Assembly (NCBI GenBank): GCA_015039365.1
Contig: WION01000026.1
Span: 248,001 to 312,000, forward strand
Source of the DNA: Amanita rubescens
Lineage: Eukaryota > Basidiomycota > Agaricomycetes > Agaricales > Amanitaceae
Direction: 5' to 3'
DNA length: 64,000 nucleotides
In this document: one piece after another, positions 45,876-58,066 of the stretch
Layout: each line of letters starts with the position of its first letter
Numbering within the stretch: the first letter of the stretch is position 1
Notes under the pieces: generated by a model
The model's input: only the letters and a program-made list of their open reading frames with translations
What the model was told of the DNA's origin: nothing
The model's database searches: none
Translations under genes and position numbers: made by a program

Positions 45876-47270
45876 TCGTCGAAAAAGTGAACACAAAATC
45901 AATTTCTCCTTGCGTTGTACCATTACAAAAGGCCAAAGTCAAGCTTCACAATGCTATGATTGACGGATCTCGTCACGAACGTCGTGAGTTTGAGTTTGAT
46001 GTCAACAAGGAAAGGTATAACGGAGCAAGATAAGACGATGCCAATACTGATGATCAGCAGGAATTTGAAGTGTGATGTACGTCGATGGGTAGGGTTGAAA
46101 AAACGACCAGTGTTCATTGAGCTGCTCGAAATTGAACATTAGTAGTTGAAATGCCAGTTTTCTGTTATGCCGCGTCGCGGATTGCGCCGGCGGAGTCTGG
46201 AGGCTGACTTAACATCCGAGTTATTGATAGTTGACCATTTAACGTTACATTCCTTGCGGAATTTTGATAAAGGTACATACGCTCCACGTAAGCTTGCCGT
46301 AGTTACAGCATAATCCGAGCCGGTGGTCTAAGTATGTATCTTTATATCCTGTAGTAACCTGAGTAGAACAACAAGATGCATGCATCTTTTATTAGGGAAT
46401 GGTAAAAATCTAAGTACGTGGTGAAAACGCACTACGCATGAGCCCGGGGTAGATTGAACTCGACTTGTCCCGTGCCATCAATCATTGCGCAATGTGCATA
46501 CCCTTCTTATAGCACCGTATTCGAGCGTATTCGTCGCACCCAGCGGAGTGGTTCCTGACGATAAGATCATGATACTCGGCACGTATTTGATTCATAGTGT
46601 CGGAAGGGTTCGGAAAAGTGAGGCGGAAGCGGAGCACAGCGTACTAAGTTAAGAACTTGGAGAACACACCGAGCTGCACCGAGAGTCAGACGGCGTTGTG
46701 ATGTCCCGCAGGATTGCTGTGCAGCTGAATACAGCCTCCAACGGATAGATATCCGAAGACATTCCCAACGATTGAGTTGTGAACGTAACAGCGGTGCCTG
46801 CCGGTTTGCCATCGGAACGTGCGTCAGATGCCTTGCGCCTCAGGATGACTGAGCAGTTGGGTCGAGCCATTAGGTTGTGAGCGCTTGAGCACTCGAGTAT
46901 AGATCAACGTTAGTAGTCAGTCCATGAAGTCAAATTCAAGTTCGTGGGACACGTCGTAACTTCGGCATGGTGCGTGAGAAACTTTATGCCCACCGTGCCG
47001 AAGCTGGCAAGGACCTGCGTCACCACGACGGCTCCGGGCTCGACGCAACTTGACTCGCTCAATGGAATGAAAAGTTCTCCCCGGCTTCCCAAAGTTTCCA
47101 TTAGAGGACGCAAACCTAATCTCTACATGCACAGTAGCCTCATTTTGGTAGGCTGGTGACCGACTTCGTAAACGTAAATTATAAGCCGGCCCTCGGACAC
47201 ATATTTTATTACTCACATCCTTTTTCACTTAAAACAGCACGAAAACTGGTTCGTTCCTCAGATTACCAAC
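45876..47270. other. intergenic between OMT3 and P450-3
   Basis: The first ~290 bp match the region 3' of OMT2. The rest has only short overlapping frames on both strands and no supported gene. Confidence 0.5.
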
Positions 47271-49575
47271 ATGCTCAAGTCTGCCCTTGGCCTGCTAAGG
47301 CCTTTAGATGCCCTAATCTCCCTCGTCCTCCTCTATGTTGCCGTTAAGCTCGTCCAATTCGTCATCGATCGACGAAGAAGTTCTCGTTTGCCCAGACTCA
47401 AAGGACCACCCAACCGCAACCTCCTCTTTGGCCGGCTTCGCGAAGTGTTGCAATCGAAAGACCGCCCAGCAATGTATCAACGTTGGACCGACGAATATGG
47501 AGCCGTGTTCCAGATGCCCGGTCAGCTAGGCACCCGACGTATTATCCTATGTGATCCCAAAGCTATCACATACCTACATTCGAAGGATTCGTTTACTTAC
47601 CAAGCAATGCCGATCTCAAAGGCGTTTTTGAAAAAATTTGTAAGTTGAAATGAGCCTGGTTACGTTGTTAATTTCTCAGAGTCCTTCTAGCTCGGAGCTA
47701 ACATGTTACATGCCGAGGGTGAAGATCACCGCAGGTATGATTGTATGAATACCAAGAGTGAATGCTGAGCTCAACTGTTTCAAGGCAACGACGGGCTTTG
47801 TCGCCCGCTTTCAGCAACGCCGCACTGCGCATGGTGACCAGCGTTTTCTATGATTCTGCATACAAGGCTAGTCAGACTTCTTCGTATCAAATGGCCTTAA
47901 ATAAACAATGGTTGCCTAGGTCAAAACAAGCTGGGACACATTATTTGAATCTAATGATGAGGCCGTAATTGATGTGCAGCAGTGGTGCGCAGTCCTTCCT
48001 CACGATCACTGTGGATTGATGCTGACCTATTGTCAACAGGATGAATAAAATCACGTCCGTTTTTCGCGTTCTTAATTCCAATGTCATTCTGAGCTGAAGT
48101 TGACAGACTTGATTCTATTGGTGTTGGTGGATTTGGACACGACTTTAAATCTCTCGAAGGCCACGAATCTCCGGTAGTCAATGTGTTTAAAGCCTTCAAC
48201 GAGAGTAGAGGAAACGGCGCGCGAATGCTTTTTCTGATCGGCTCGATATTCCCCTTCATTACAAATATTCCAACGAAAAGAATTCGGATGATGGGACAAA
48301 TGAGAGAAGCAACATCTGCGATGGCTTTCAAGTTGCTCCGGAACACTGAAAAGGTGAATGAGAGTTCACAGGACGATAAAGACCGGTCCATTCTTGGTTT
48401 GCTGCGTGAGTTTCAGGATGTATCCATCCGCGCTCATAGCTGATGATGTGTGTCAGTCAAAGGACAGTCTGAAGATGCCAATTTCAAGTTGACATCGGAT
48501 GAAGTTGTATCACAGGTGCATATACCCAAGCATTGATCCGTAGTCGATGAAATTAACAGTTATTTTTTAGATTGTATGTAGCTAACGGATCCCTTGATCG
48601 TGATCGTAGCTGACGTGACACGTCGCTAGAACCTTCTATTACTTGCAGGTGAAGTGTTCGCTTTTTGAGTCGCGTAAAAACCTGACATGGATGCGTTTTG
48701 AAGGATACGAAACCACATCTGGTGAGTACCTCAATATTGTTCGACACTTGCGACGTGATTTGACCTCGATTACGCAGTTAGTCTCTCGGTACGTAAAAAT
48801 GGTTGTTCCGCATGTATGATGTTTTTGACGTTCTGTCAGTGGGCGCTAGTAGAGCTAGCCCGCAATCCAGAGATTCAAGGCAAGTTAAGGGAAGAGCTAC
48901 AACGTGAATTTTTGTCAAGCGATCCGACATGGGATCAATTGACATCGGGGTTACCATACCTTGATGCTGTCGTCCACGAAACATTGAGGCTCCATCCGCC
49001 AGTCGAGGAGTTGGTTCGCGTGGTACGACTAATTTCTCATATAATGTTAATGTTATCTGTTAACAAAGTATGTACCAGGCAATGGAGGACGATGTCATCC
49101 CATTGAGCGCCCCGATAGAAACAGCATCGGGGCAGATCTTGGATTCTCTTGTTATTCCTAAAGGAACCGTTCTGCATTCACCTATCATCTTCACCAATCG
49201 CAATGACAAGTTATGGGGCCCCGACGCACAATCATTCGTTCCTGAACGGTGGCTCAAAGAGAACCCACACGTGCCAAAGGATATTCACGGTCACAGACAT
49301 CTGATGACGTTTTCGGACGGGCCGAGGTTATGCTTAGGAAGGGGATTCGCGTTGGCCGAATTCAAGGTATGCTAATTTCCTTCTATTATTTATCCCTGAG
49401 TTTGACGTGATGTCACCAGTCTGTTCTATCCGTCCTCATCCGAAACTTCGCTTTCGAGCTCATGAATGGGCCGAAAACGGAGTTGGACAAGCACATCTCG
49501 ATTCTACCCCGCCCGAAAATGGCTGGCGAGCGTGGTTCAGCGCTTCCGATGCGCGTGAGGCAGATTGTAGAGTAA
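47271..49575 (+). CDS. cytochrome P450 monooxygenase (P450-3, divergent paralog)
   Basis: Fourteen exons with the same architecture as P450-1/2: 47271-47639, 47691-47734, 47785-47866, 47920-47984, 48040-48054, 48107-48405, 48457-48515, 48571-48573, 48630-48648, 48704-48721, 48778-48788, 48840-49022, 49079-49366 and 49420-49575 (536 aa). It has an N-terminal anchor (LISLVLLYVAVKLVQF). The C-helix HAEGEDHRRQRRALSPAF is more canonical than in P450-1/2. The oxygen-binding motif is AGYETTS (Tyr for His), ExxR is ETLR, and the haem loop is FSDGPRLCLGR. The intron after 47866 begins with GC (GCTAGT), as in the paralogs. Introns share little sequence with those of P450-1/2, so this copy is older. Confidence 0.87.
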
Positions 49576-50216
49576 ATGCCTAAGTTATTGAGGTGTACTT
49601 TTTACTTCCCTTATTTATATTGTAGCATCTTGATTGTGTTATGTAGAATTTTGGATGTAATTGGAGTCTGGAAGCGTCGCTATCACATGGTACTTGGGAA
49701 ATATGAGACACGTTTCGTTTTCGGAGAATGCAGGCACCACTTGTCCCCAGGTACACGACTCTGGCACATTGCGTCTAGAAGACTGAACCTGACGCCCCTT
49801 TGTTTCAGGAACGCCGGCGTCAGTCTAATATCTATCAATTCTTCAAACGCCGTCGTATCAGCTAAATGTGTACATCTATCTCACCCGACTGTTGTAAGAA
49901 ACCGCACTAAGCTCTTGGTCGCCTCTCTTACAGTGTATTAGTAGTAAATGCAGATTGCGAAGAAGATCCAAAGACGACTTACTGATCCAACTCGGTTTCC
50001 ACTTACCAGGTACGTATTTGTGGTGCGTCGATGGTGAACTCATCAATGACGTTGCATTTGAGCCAGATTCGGTGGAGTGTTAGAGCAAGGGGCGCTTCAC
50101 ATGCCCGTCTAACACGATAAAAGGCTAATATGCTTCTCTTCTGTTGTTTCTCCCAGAGGCTCCCCTTTGCGCCTCCCCCACGTACTTCATCCCATTCCTG
50201 TTCCCTGTAATTAGCA
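49576..50216. other. intergenic, no gene seen
   Basis: AT-rich 3' region of P450-3 and 5' region of the second receptor. No element can be named. Confidence 0.5.
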
Positions 50217-51670
50217 ATGGCACCTGCTTCAAGAGTCTTGATTGCCATGGCAGCAGTTATGGCAACTGCAAGTCTTTCGTCAATGATCGGCTCAGCGTTC
50301 ATCTTGATCTGCTACGCCATCTTACCTTTTGGCCATCACTTCCGTCACATACTGATCCTGAACCTTGCACTTTCCGGTGAACTGCACTGACCCCATGTTT
50401 GTATCCACAGATGGTTAATATATCTACAGATTTTCTTCATTCCTTTAACAACGCTGCGGCGGATTTGTACGTCCTGGCGCACAAGAGGACTATAGATCCG
50501 AGCCTTATGTGTACCCTAAATGGCTTCGTTGAGCAGGTTACCGATCAGGTATGTTCAATGTACAGGCGGTCGATTGCCTGTCACAATGCAAAGGCTACTG
50601 ATTGTTCCATTCTAGCAATTACTATAACGACTGTATACGCGATTACTAGAAGGGTGCCTATATCAACTACTCTAGTAGAACATCAGTACAAGCGGATTGC
50701 GTTGATCTGCTGCGCTATTTGGATTTTCCCCTTTTTCACAGGTGCGATCTCGTGATATGCCAAAGGAAGTTAACATTTTATTTCGAAACTAGGATTCTTG
50801 GCATTGGGAATGGGATGGTATGGTCCAGTCACAGGTAGCTGGTAAATAGTATCTCAGTGGTCATGCGTCCGTGCCCTTATGAATTTACGGTCATTTAATA
50901 GGTGCTGGATAAAAGATAAACCAAAATATCTCCGCTACGTCTTGACGCATAATTGGCGTTTCTTGTTCATCATATCAGAGGTACACGATGTCTCCTAGCT
51001 GTCTGGTCTCAATACTAATCGTAACTAGATTTCACTCTACGTTTATCTTGTAAGTCTTCTATTAGTTCTAAATGGATGACGCTCTCTCTTTTTAACGCTT
51101 TTTAAAAAGGATATTCACCTGCGACGACACTTCCAAATGTTATCGGGGTATATATCATCGCGGGGCCTGGAATCAGAACCTACTCCAAGTGAAGCTCACC
51201 ACGACCCAACTTTGCACTCCCCGGTTAGCGAATTCCCAATGCAGGCTGTTAAGGCCGGCCAAGTTGACGGCGACTCAAACATCAGGCCAGCAAAACACAT
51301 TGTCGACCTCGACCACTCAAGTACTGTTGGTGTGGTCCGCAAAGTCAAGCCGCAAGGCAGGTTTCGGCTTCCACGCATACTGGGCCTGCGAAGAAGGAAC
51401 CAGCGAGCGAGTGGCACCATCCGATCTTCTGATACCCATTATCAAGCAGTTCAACGGGCCTTATTGCTCAATTCTTACCCGTTGGCGTACATCATACTCT
51501 GGATACCTGCCATTGTCAATCGTTTCATTGAGATAACTGGTCATTCGAGCACTGTATTGCAGTTTTTGCAGGTGACGGCACAGCTAATAGGGTTAGCGAA
51601 TGCTTTGACGTATGGTTGGAATGAAAGAGTGGCACATCAGCTGAAAGAGCGTTTCTCAGGGGTGGTATGA
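50217..51670 (+). CDS. seven-transmembrane receptor, Git3/cAMP-receptor-like (second copy)
   Basis: Seven exons: 50217-50376, 50430-50548, 50594-50741, 50793-50841, 50902-50980, 51029-51049 and 51110-51670 (378 aa). Exon boundaries and the 21-nt micro-exon match the receptor at 19286-20694. Conserved signatures are SILAITITTVYAITR, GMGWYGPVTGS, CWIKDKPKYLRY, NSYPLAYIILWIPAIVNRF and LANALTYGWNE. The third cytoplasmic loop (~130 residues) is hydrophilic and diverged in sequence, while the membrane core is strongly conserved: the usual pattern for G-protein-coupled receptors. It lies at the far side of the OMT-P450 array from copy 1. Confidence 0.82.
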
Positions 51671-52617
51671 TGACTGAAGATGACATGCAATCCTTTGTTT
51701 CCTTGTCGAATCAATTTTCTTTAGCTGGCGGGAATTTCCTAATGAACTGAGTTCGACTATGAGTGACAAACGGCAATGAGCCAATGAATCATCATAGGGC
51801 TCTCATTTCCACCACGAGTCAGATCCTTGACTCAACGTCGTATCAACTCGACTTTTTGACGTTAAACTTGGGTGTATCCGCGCCGTAATTCATCATGAGC
51901 TTGCATCGCTCGATAAGGTTCAGCACGCGCTCGCAAACGTGACGTGACCTCAGCCTTCTCAGATAACTTTCTAATTTAAATGACAACTCCGCTCATCCAA
52001 GATTCAGCATGAAATGCCTAACTATAGTACACGTAACTCCTGTCGCCTCGTCGTCTGTGCGGCCCATTCACCCACGTCCATTCCTCCATGCTCTAAAGCA
52101 TTCGAGTTGGAGGACATTACGCTATGCCAATAAAGTAAGTTCAATATAATAGCCTGCCTTTCGGTGAAATTGCTCACCTCAGGAGGAAGAAAATCAGACT
52201 TGACATTTGCACGCAACACAGAGCACGTGTCCGACATTGCCTATCAAATAGTGAGCGAAAGCAAGGAAGAAAAAAGGAATTTTCGTGCTCTTGGTCAACC
52301 GCGTACGCAGTCTTAAGCCCGGGGCCCACGGCAAGGGAAGCACGAGGAAAAGAGGTTCAGAACCTCTCCACCATCCCCGGGAAACTCACCTTGTTTCCCA
52401 TTCCTTCATCATCCAGAGTCGTTCCAAAGGCAAGGGCGGTCTTGACGCGACGGGCGAACAGGGCGGGCGACGGGCATCGTGGGCGGGGATCTGCAAAAAA
52501 AAAAAACTCGAACAGAAACAATACGTCAGCCCATGCCTTAAACAGAAGAACAGAAAACCAAACGAAATTCGCGCCTTCAACCACCTCCTAACCAACCCCG
52601 TAACACGGGGTTGGCGC
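51671..52617. other. intergenic, no supported gene
   Basis: A short minus-strand frame near 52237 (MSDTCSVLRANVK...) with a plausible donor/acceptor pair could be a small gene but cannot be confirmed. The plus-strand frame across 52285-53145 is antisense to the next gene and is discounted. Confidence 0.4.
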
Positions 52618-53130
52618 CTACTTCCGAAAGCCAAGCTCCTCCCAGACTTTCTCCGAGATTTCCTCTTCCCAAGCCTTGCTGATATACTGCAGATTAGGCG
52701 GAAACATCGCGTCGAATTGCTCAGAGGTGCAGAAATCCGCCGTCGACGCTTTCAACTCCTGACGCGCCTTTTCGTTTGCCTCCACGCTAGCGACGAGGAA
52801 AGCCGCATGGTGCAAAAGCCTCTGCATATACTCTGCGTCAGCATCAGGAAGAACGGATCGCTTATCTTTCGTGATTTTCCCGGCAATTTGCTTTTTCCAC
52901 TTTTTGAACACGGCAGCAGTGGCAAGCCAACCATCCTTGAATGCGGAAGGATGAGCGCGGGCTTGTTTATCCTCGAGCACTGGCGACTGGGCGACCGGCA
53001 TGTCCTTGGCGACTTGGACGTGAAGAAGGCCGGTAATCGCCTCCATGGCGTCAATGTTCAAGGATTGGGTATGTTTGGATTGACGACCAGCGCCAATGGT
53101 AGTAGCAATGGAAGATGTGATAGTGAACAT
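52618..53130 (-). CDS. hypothetical protein, 170 aa
   Basis: Single-exon minus-strand frame from ATG 53130. It is Ala/Lys/Glu-rich and mostly helical in appearance (FKKWKKQIAGKITKD, ASVEANEKARQELKAS). No signal peptide or membrane segment. It is probably real given clean composition and acceptable isolation from other genes, but I do not recognise the family. Confidence 0.5.
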   Translation of the reverse strand: MFTITSSIATTIGAGRQSKHTQSLNIDAMEAITGLLHVQVAKDMPVAQSPVLEDKQARAHPSAFKDGWLATAAVFKKWKKQIAGKITKDKRSVLPDADAEYMQRLLHHAAFLVASVEANEKARQELKASTADFCTSEQFDAMFPPNLQYISKAWEEEISEKVWEELGFRK

Positions 53131-53511
53131 GGTAAATGTGCGTAGATGTGGGTTATAAGGAAGAGAAGCTAACGTATGCGGACAGGTTTATATAGGGCGT
53201 TTTAATGTCAACCGCACGATCGGTCAGCCACTTAATCCAGGCTACCTTGCGCAAACAAGTGGAGCTCTGGCTGGTTTTTGTACGTGTTTGAGGCTTTGCC
53301 ACCTCCCTCAGGAAGCTATTCTCGTAGAGGAGCTGGAGAGGTGAACGATGGAATAACAGGCGGACAGGACCAACTACTACGGTATTTGTCACGGATGCTA
53401 CCGTTTCGAACACATTTAGGTCACATCTGCTTTCTGATTACCCTACGTCGCATAATAACGAATAAATACAAGTTCAAAATTACAAGATACGAGGGTGTTA
53501 TGAAAACAAAA

Positions 53512-54975
53512 TCAAACCTCGAACAAAAAGTCATTCGCAATCTCCAACACCGGAATGGTATGGCCACTAGAATTACCCTTTTCCTCCTTGATACCTTTCA
53601 ATGGCCTCAACGCCTCGGTAGCTGAGCCAGTTGTACCTTTACCGATGCCAGCCTTGACGCTTTCGCGGCTAGCAGTTTTGGTAAATTGTTTCGTCACCAC
53701 AGTAGATGCAACTCTTGGTTTTCCGGTCACGGTGGAGGCTCCCAGAGGGCGACGGGATGTAGTACTAACGCCGGCAGCGCTGGCAGGCCGGCGTGGCGCT
53801 TCAGCTGCCTTCGTAGGAGCGGCTTTCGCACTAACAGACCGTGTTATAGGTCGCCCAACCGTCCCAGGTGCCGTAGAAGGCCTAGACATTCCAACTCGAG
53901 TAGTTGTAGTTGTAGCACTCGTCGTTGGGCCTTTGACTGATGTAGCTGAAGTAGTGCGGCTGACGGTATTTCGCGTGATTTTGCTTCCAGTCATGGATCG
54001 AGGAGCAGTGACCTTGGTCGTGGTTGTCCGACTGGGAGGTTTGGCTCGATAGAAAGGGTCGTCTACCTCATCTGAGAGATTCTTCAACGTTGGTAAAAGA
54101 TCCCAATTTGGCTTGAAATCCGACATATCCGGTTCATGTTCGGGTATCGGGGTATCATCTACGGGGCATGAATGAACAAGGTTCCACAACGATTTTCCGA
54201 CTTCCGTATAGTTCGGGAGCTCGAAGTCGAAAGGAGGCTGGTATGGCAAATCTAGAATGCGACATGAGTCAGAGTAAAAAGAAAAGAAAAGGACGTACCC
54301 AATGTATTTGGTGGCATATACTCTATCTCGTCCAAATCCTCCATCTCCGCGCCTTGAACGTCCTGAACCTGAACATCGCCCAACTCAATACTACCGTCGC
54401 TCACATCCCACGGATTCCCATTCACCAACGGCGTCTGGAAGTTCTTACTTGCACTACGTGGCGCGCGAGCACTCTTCCTCGTCGAACTTGGTCTTGGAGA
54501 AAACTCTGGCGCCCCTTCCTGGTTGCTCAGAGACGGGTAGAGAGAATCGAGCAGCTTTGGAAGCTTCTGATGCAGCTCGCCTTTTTGCATTCCTGTGTCC
54601 TGAGCAGCACCTGCCTTACTAGCACGGTTAGGGAAAGGAGTTTTGTCGCCGAGCGGGCGAGCAGCGGGGCGTGTGTTCAGAATGACGGGTTTGCCGCCGC
54701 CTACATCGCCAGTAAGGGAAATGCCTTCTTTCAAGTTAACAGAAGCGTGTTTCTTATCTGAGATAGCTTTAGCAACTCTTGTAGCGTTCGAACAACCTGG
54801 TGTACGTACGACGCGCAGATTGAGGGAATGGGGTACGTTGTATCTTGGATTTCCCATGAACAGTCATGGGTGCGCCGTGTCTAATGACATTTTCAGCTCG
54901 GCTCTTGCTGCGGGCAGGCGTTTTGACTGGAAATAAGTCCTGAAGGCTAGGCGCTGTTGGACGGGTACTCAGCAT
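53512..54975 (-). CDS. securin-like protein (Cut2/Pds1 type separase inhibitor)
   Basis: Three exons: 54975-54837, 54796-54299 and 54251-53512 (458 aa), introns 40 and 47 nt. The N-terminal half contains RPLGDKTPFPNR, a destruction-box/KTPFPNR signature like that of fungal and animal securins. The middle has EIEYMPPN followed by LPYQPPFDFELPNY, resembling the separase-binding segment. The C-terminal ~170 residues are Ser/Thr/Arg/Ala-rich and disordered. Securin holds separase inactive until APC/C triggers its breakdown at anaphase. The match rests on short motifs in a fast-evolving family. It lies downstream of ORC5 on the same strand (162 bp between the ORC5 stop and this ATG). Confidence 0.72.
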
Positions 54976-55137
54976 CTTTGTGACGGTTTGGTTCAACTTC
55001 GCGACGCGTCAAAATCAAGTCACGTTTCTGTGCCTTATCTCACCATTCGGTGTATTTGGTAAAAAGTTCCGTGGATGTACCGTTACGTGCTCCATATTGT
55101 ACGTATTTCAAGTAGGGAGAACATGCTTCGTTCCGCA

Positions 55138-57286
55138 TTACGCGGGGTCCCACAATAAATCATTCAATGGAACGTCCAATTCCTTCGCCAATCCCAACGT
55201 GTCCTCATATGATATCCCACACTTGTACATTGGCGGACCTTCAAGTCTGTCCGAAGGCGAAGTACGATGAAGTAACCACATCGATGCCAATTCTACAACC
55301 TGCAGAAGGATAGTGTTAACCAATATACAAGAAAGGCAAAAATGGAAAAGCGATTCACCGAAGTATACACTCCAACTCTCGTTATCTCCATATCAGTATG
55401 CTCTCCTGGAGTATGGAACACGTCATCCGCAGGTGCTCTACTCCCCTCTCCGTCAACATCATTTTCTTCCAACAAACTTCCCAGAATCGCCATCAGCCTA
55501 TCAAAAGGAAACGGCGTAGGACCAAGAAGTCGCTGAGGGACCTACACCATACATTAGAAAACAATAATAAATCAAGCGAGGTGAAAGATTACCTTAGCCG
55601 GCCCGTTTCCCGCTTTTGTCATAGTAGAAGCTCGCCTCTTTCGACGTTTTTTCTCATCCAAGCCTCTTCCAAACATTCGTACATCAGATTTGGCCGGGTT
55701 TGTAGATGCCAAAAAGGCAGCTATTATAATGAATTTGGACATGCGTGGAAGTGTGGAAAGACCGGTCGCCTGAGGGTCGGTTCTGTCATCTGTATAGGTA
55801 TGCGCATAAGAAGTAGCACGGGGGGTACGAGGAGTATAAGGTGTATGAGGTGTATTTGGTGCGGATGACCGGAGTGACCGAGTTTTTCGAGGTGTTTGTG
55901 GTGTCGGATCCACATTAATAACAAATTCTCCTCCTGGCTTTACTGGCGACGAAGGGCGTGAAAGGGAAATATAATCTGGATCAGGAGGTGACGAATTTAG
56001 GTTAGCCCAAACAGTTGCGTTCGTGATACGAGGATATAGTTCCTCCAGTGCGTTGGTTAACGTGGGTTTGAACAACCGACTGAGCTTCAATCGGGTATCT
56101 GCTGATGGAGGACGGAGGACCTCGTGCTCGTCGTCTTCTTCAACGTCTTCATCCTCGCTGTATTCCTTGTCAATGCACATATCCTCAGCCTGGCCTGCAG
56201 TGCATCTTGCTCGCTGACGTAACCGGTCAATTCTTTGATTGTGTTCATCCAGCACGGGTTGAACGAACCCCGGCCACCGAGCAGCTGCAATATACTGGAT
56301 TTCTCTTGGGTCATGTGTAAATGGATAGCAAACGTCGCACAGAATGGAAACGAAATCGTTGTAGAGTTGCCTTAGCAAAGGGTGGTATAACTCTGGTGAA
56401 GATGGAGGCGGCGGGGGCTGGTCTACGGCGTTGACGTTTTTGCCTCGCGATCGCCGCGGTTTGGAGGAATCTGCGCGATGCAAGGCTGTTGCGTCGCTTT
56501 TTGTCGAAGAGTCGAAATGCTCTTCTAGCCGTTTCACAATCTCTGCGTCGCGATCAGATACAAGTATGAGAGGGACATCCAAAGAGCCATACGATCTTTC
56601 TTGGGCGGGGGCATATCTAAGAAATATGGGTCCGGCGATGCACCAAGGGATGGCTTCATATCTTCCCACCGGACTTGGGACACGAACACGACAGTAAGGT
56701 CTAGCCGAGTCTGTTGAAATTAGAATTATCAGCGCACGAAGGTACCTGGTACGTACTAGTTCCGCCAAACGCGTTAGTGGCACGAGCAAATCCGGCATAT
56801 TGCTCCGCAGACGTTCCGCGTGTTCAATGACGATTGCGAAACGCACTTCCTCCTGAAAGCCCTCTTCTGCTTGTTTTTGCTTCCCTTTTGCCTTCTTTTT
56901 GCCTCTCGTCTTTCTACCACTTTCTGCCTTTGACGTTCTACCTGCTCCGTATCTGAGTATGGAGGGTCCTCAATCCACGAACAAATGAATCAAACGAGTC
57001 ATTCCATCCGCCCAGAAGAAGACGGAAGAGTCCAATTAGCACATCCTTCGTTCCATTCCACGGACCAGTCAGCTAGTGAATTGATGGCGTGGTCGTACAA
57101 CAACCGAGGAGTGAAGCACGAGATCCCGTTAACGGTTGCGCGCCGAACATGTGCTGTAGCATTCTCTTCCAAAGCCAGGGCGCATTCGAGGGCGCTAATG
57201 GTGTCTCGAAGACAAACTGCGTCGTGAACGAAGACAAAGGGCGGCGGCGCGATGGCGATGAGGGTCGCGAGCTCGTCGATTTCCAT
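55138..57286 (-). CDS. ORC5: origin recognition complex subunit 5 (ORC5)
   Basis: Resolved exon borders on the minus strand: ...56757, 56710-56593, 56542-55593, 55541-55359 and 55299-55138. Matching features: FVFVHD near the start, SFDSFVRGLRTLH, EEVRFAIVIEHAERLRSNMPDLLVPLTRLAEL|TRLDLTVVFVSQVRWEDM (split by an intron), CYPFTHDPREIQYIAAARWPGFV, SDVRMFGRGLDEKKRRKRR, and a C-terminus with CGISYEDT..ELDVPLNDLLWDPA. ORC5 is a core subunit of the complex that marks replication origins. The usual Walker A loop after VFVHD is not present (AVCLRDT). Between about 57010 and 56870 the frame has to change twice (around the codons for WNDSFDSF and before RTSKAESGRK), and no good introns account for this. 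This may be sequencing error or real damage. The true start could lie further 5'. Confidence 0.8.
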
Positions 57287-57539
57287 TTACGCGTTGTGAC
57301 TGTCACACTGTACACATACATGCGCCTGTGTCAACACTCTTGCGGCTACACGCCATTCGCCGAAAAAAATTGAGTGCGCCTAGAATGCATTCCATCTCCG
57401 CCATTGGTGCCATCGTTCGTTATTTTTTACTTGAGCGTGACAAAAACCGCAGCTGCGAAAACCGCGGCACGATCGCGTTATCTCATATAAATATATTATA
57501 TATTATGTATGCATCGCAGCATAAGTAAATCGAAAAAAA

Positions 57540-58066
57540 CTACTTAGACATCTTCAAGGCTTTAAACAGGGTCCTCGGCACGGAATCCGGATGTATCACA
57601 AACGGTTCCGGCGGATTTTGGAAACCTTTATAGTCCTTGTCTATGACGTAGGGGAACCAGTCGATCAGTTCTGCTTGCCATTCGCCGCGAACTTTTCTGT
57701 ACACCCAATTGTTCGAACTTGGGAGGTCATGGTCGCTATAATCAATTGTAAGTCATTAGTTCCAATTGAATGGCAACACTCACGCGTGGCGTATACGGTA
57801 CTGGGAGAAGTAGGTTTTTTCCGCTTCCTCCCGGAGTTCCCGGGCCCGCGTGGGATCTTCTCTGATCTCCAAAGCCTTCTGCAATGGAACGCCCATATTT
57901 TTCATAAAGATATAGTAAAACTTTCTGTCGGGCGTGTGTGCCGAGTCTCGCAACTGACCGACGTTGTAAAGAGCCCATACTTCCTTTTTGATCCGCTCTT
58001 CCGACCAGTCCTTGCAAGGCCGGATCACCTTCAGGATCAGATTCTCGAGCTGCTGAAGCGCTTGCA
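57540..58066 (-). CDS. conserved hypothetical protein (3' exons)
   Basis: Two minus-strand exons joined by a 48-nt intron: 58066-57784 and 57735-57540. They encode ALQQLENLILKVIRPCKDW..., FYYIFMKNMGVPLQKALEI, and after the intron DHDLPSSNNWVYRKVRGEW..LIDWFPYVIDKDYKGFQNPP. The compact, aromatic-rich sequence is clearly protein-coding. The 5' exon(s), expected upstream of an acceptor at 58067, were not resolved; sequence up to ~58450 may belong to them. I cannot name the family. Confidence 0.55.

Noticed and set aside
52285..53145. Plus-strand open frame of 286 codons
   Set aside because: Antisense to the cleaner 170-aa minus-strand gene; composition is Arg/Lys-rich without recognisable features.
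53555..54052. Plus-strand Val/Leu-rich frame of 165 codons
   Set aside because: Antisense of the Thr/Ser/Arg-rich C-terminal part of the securin-like protein.
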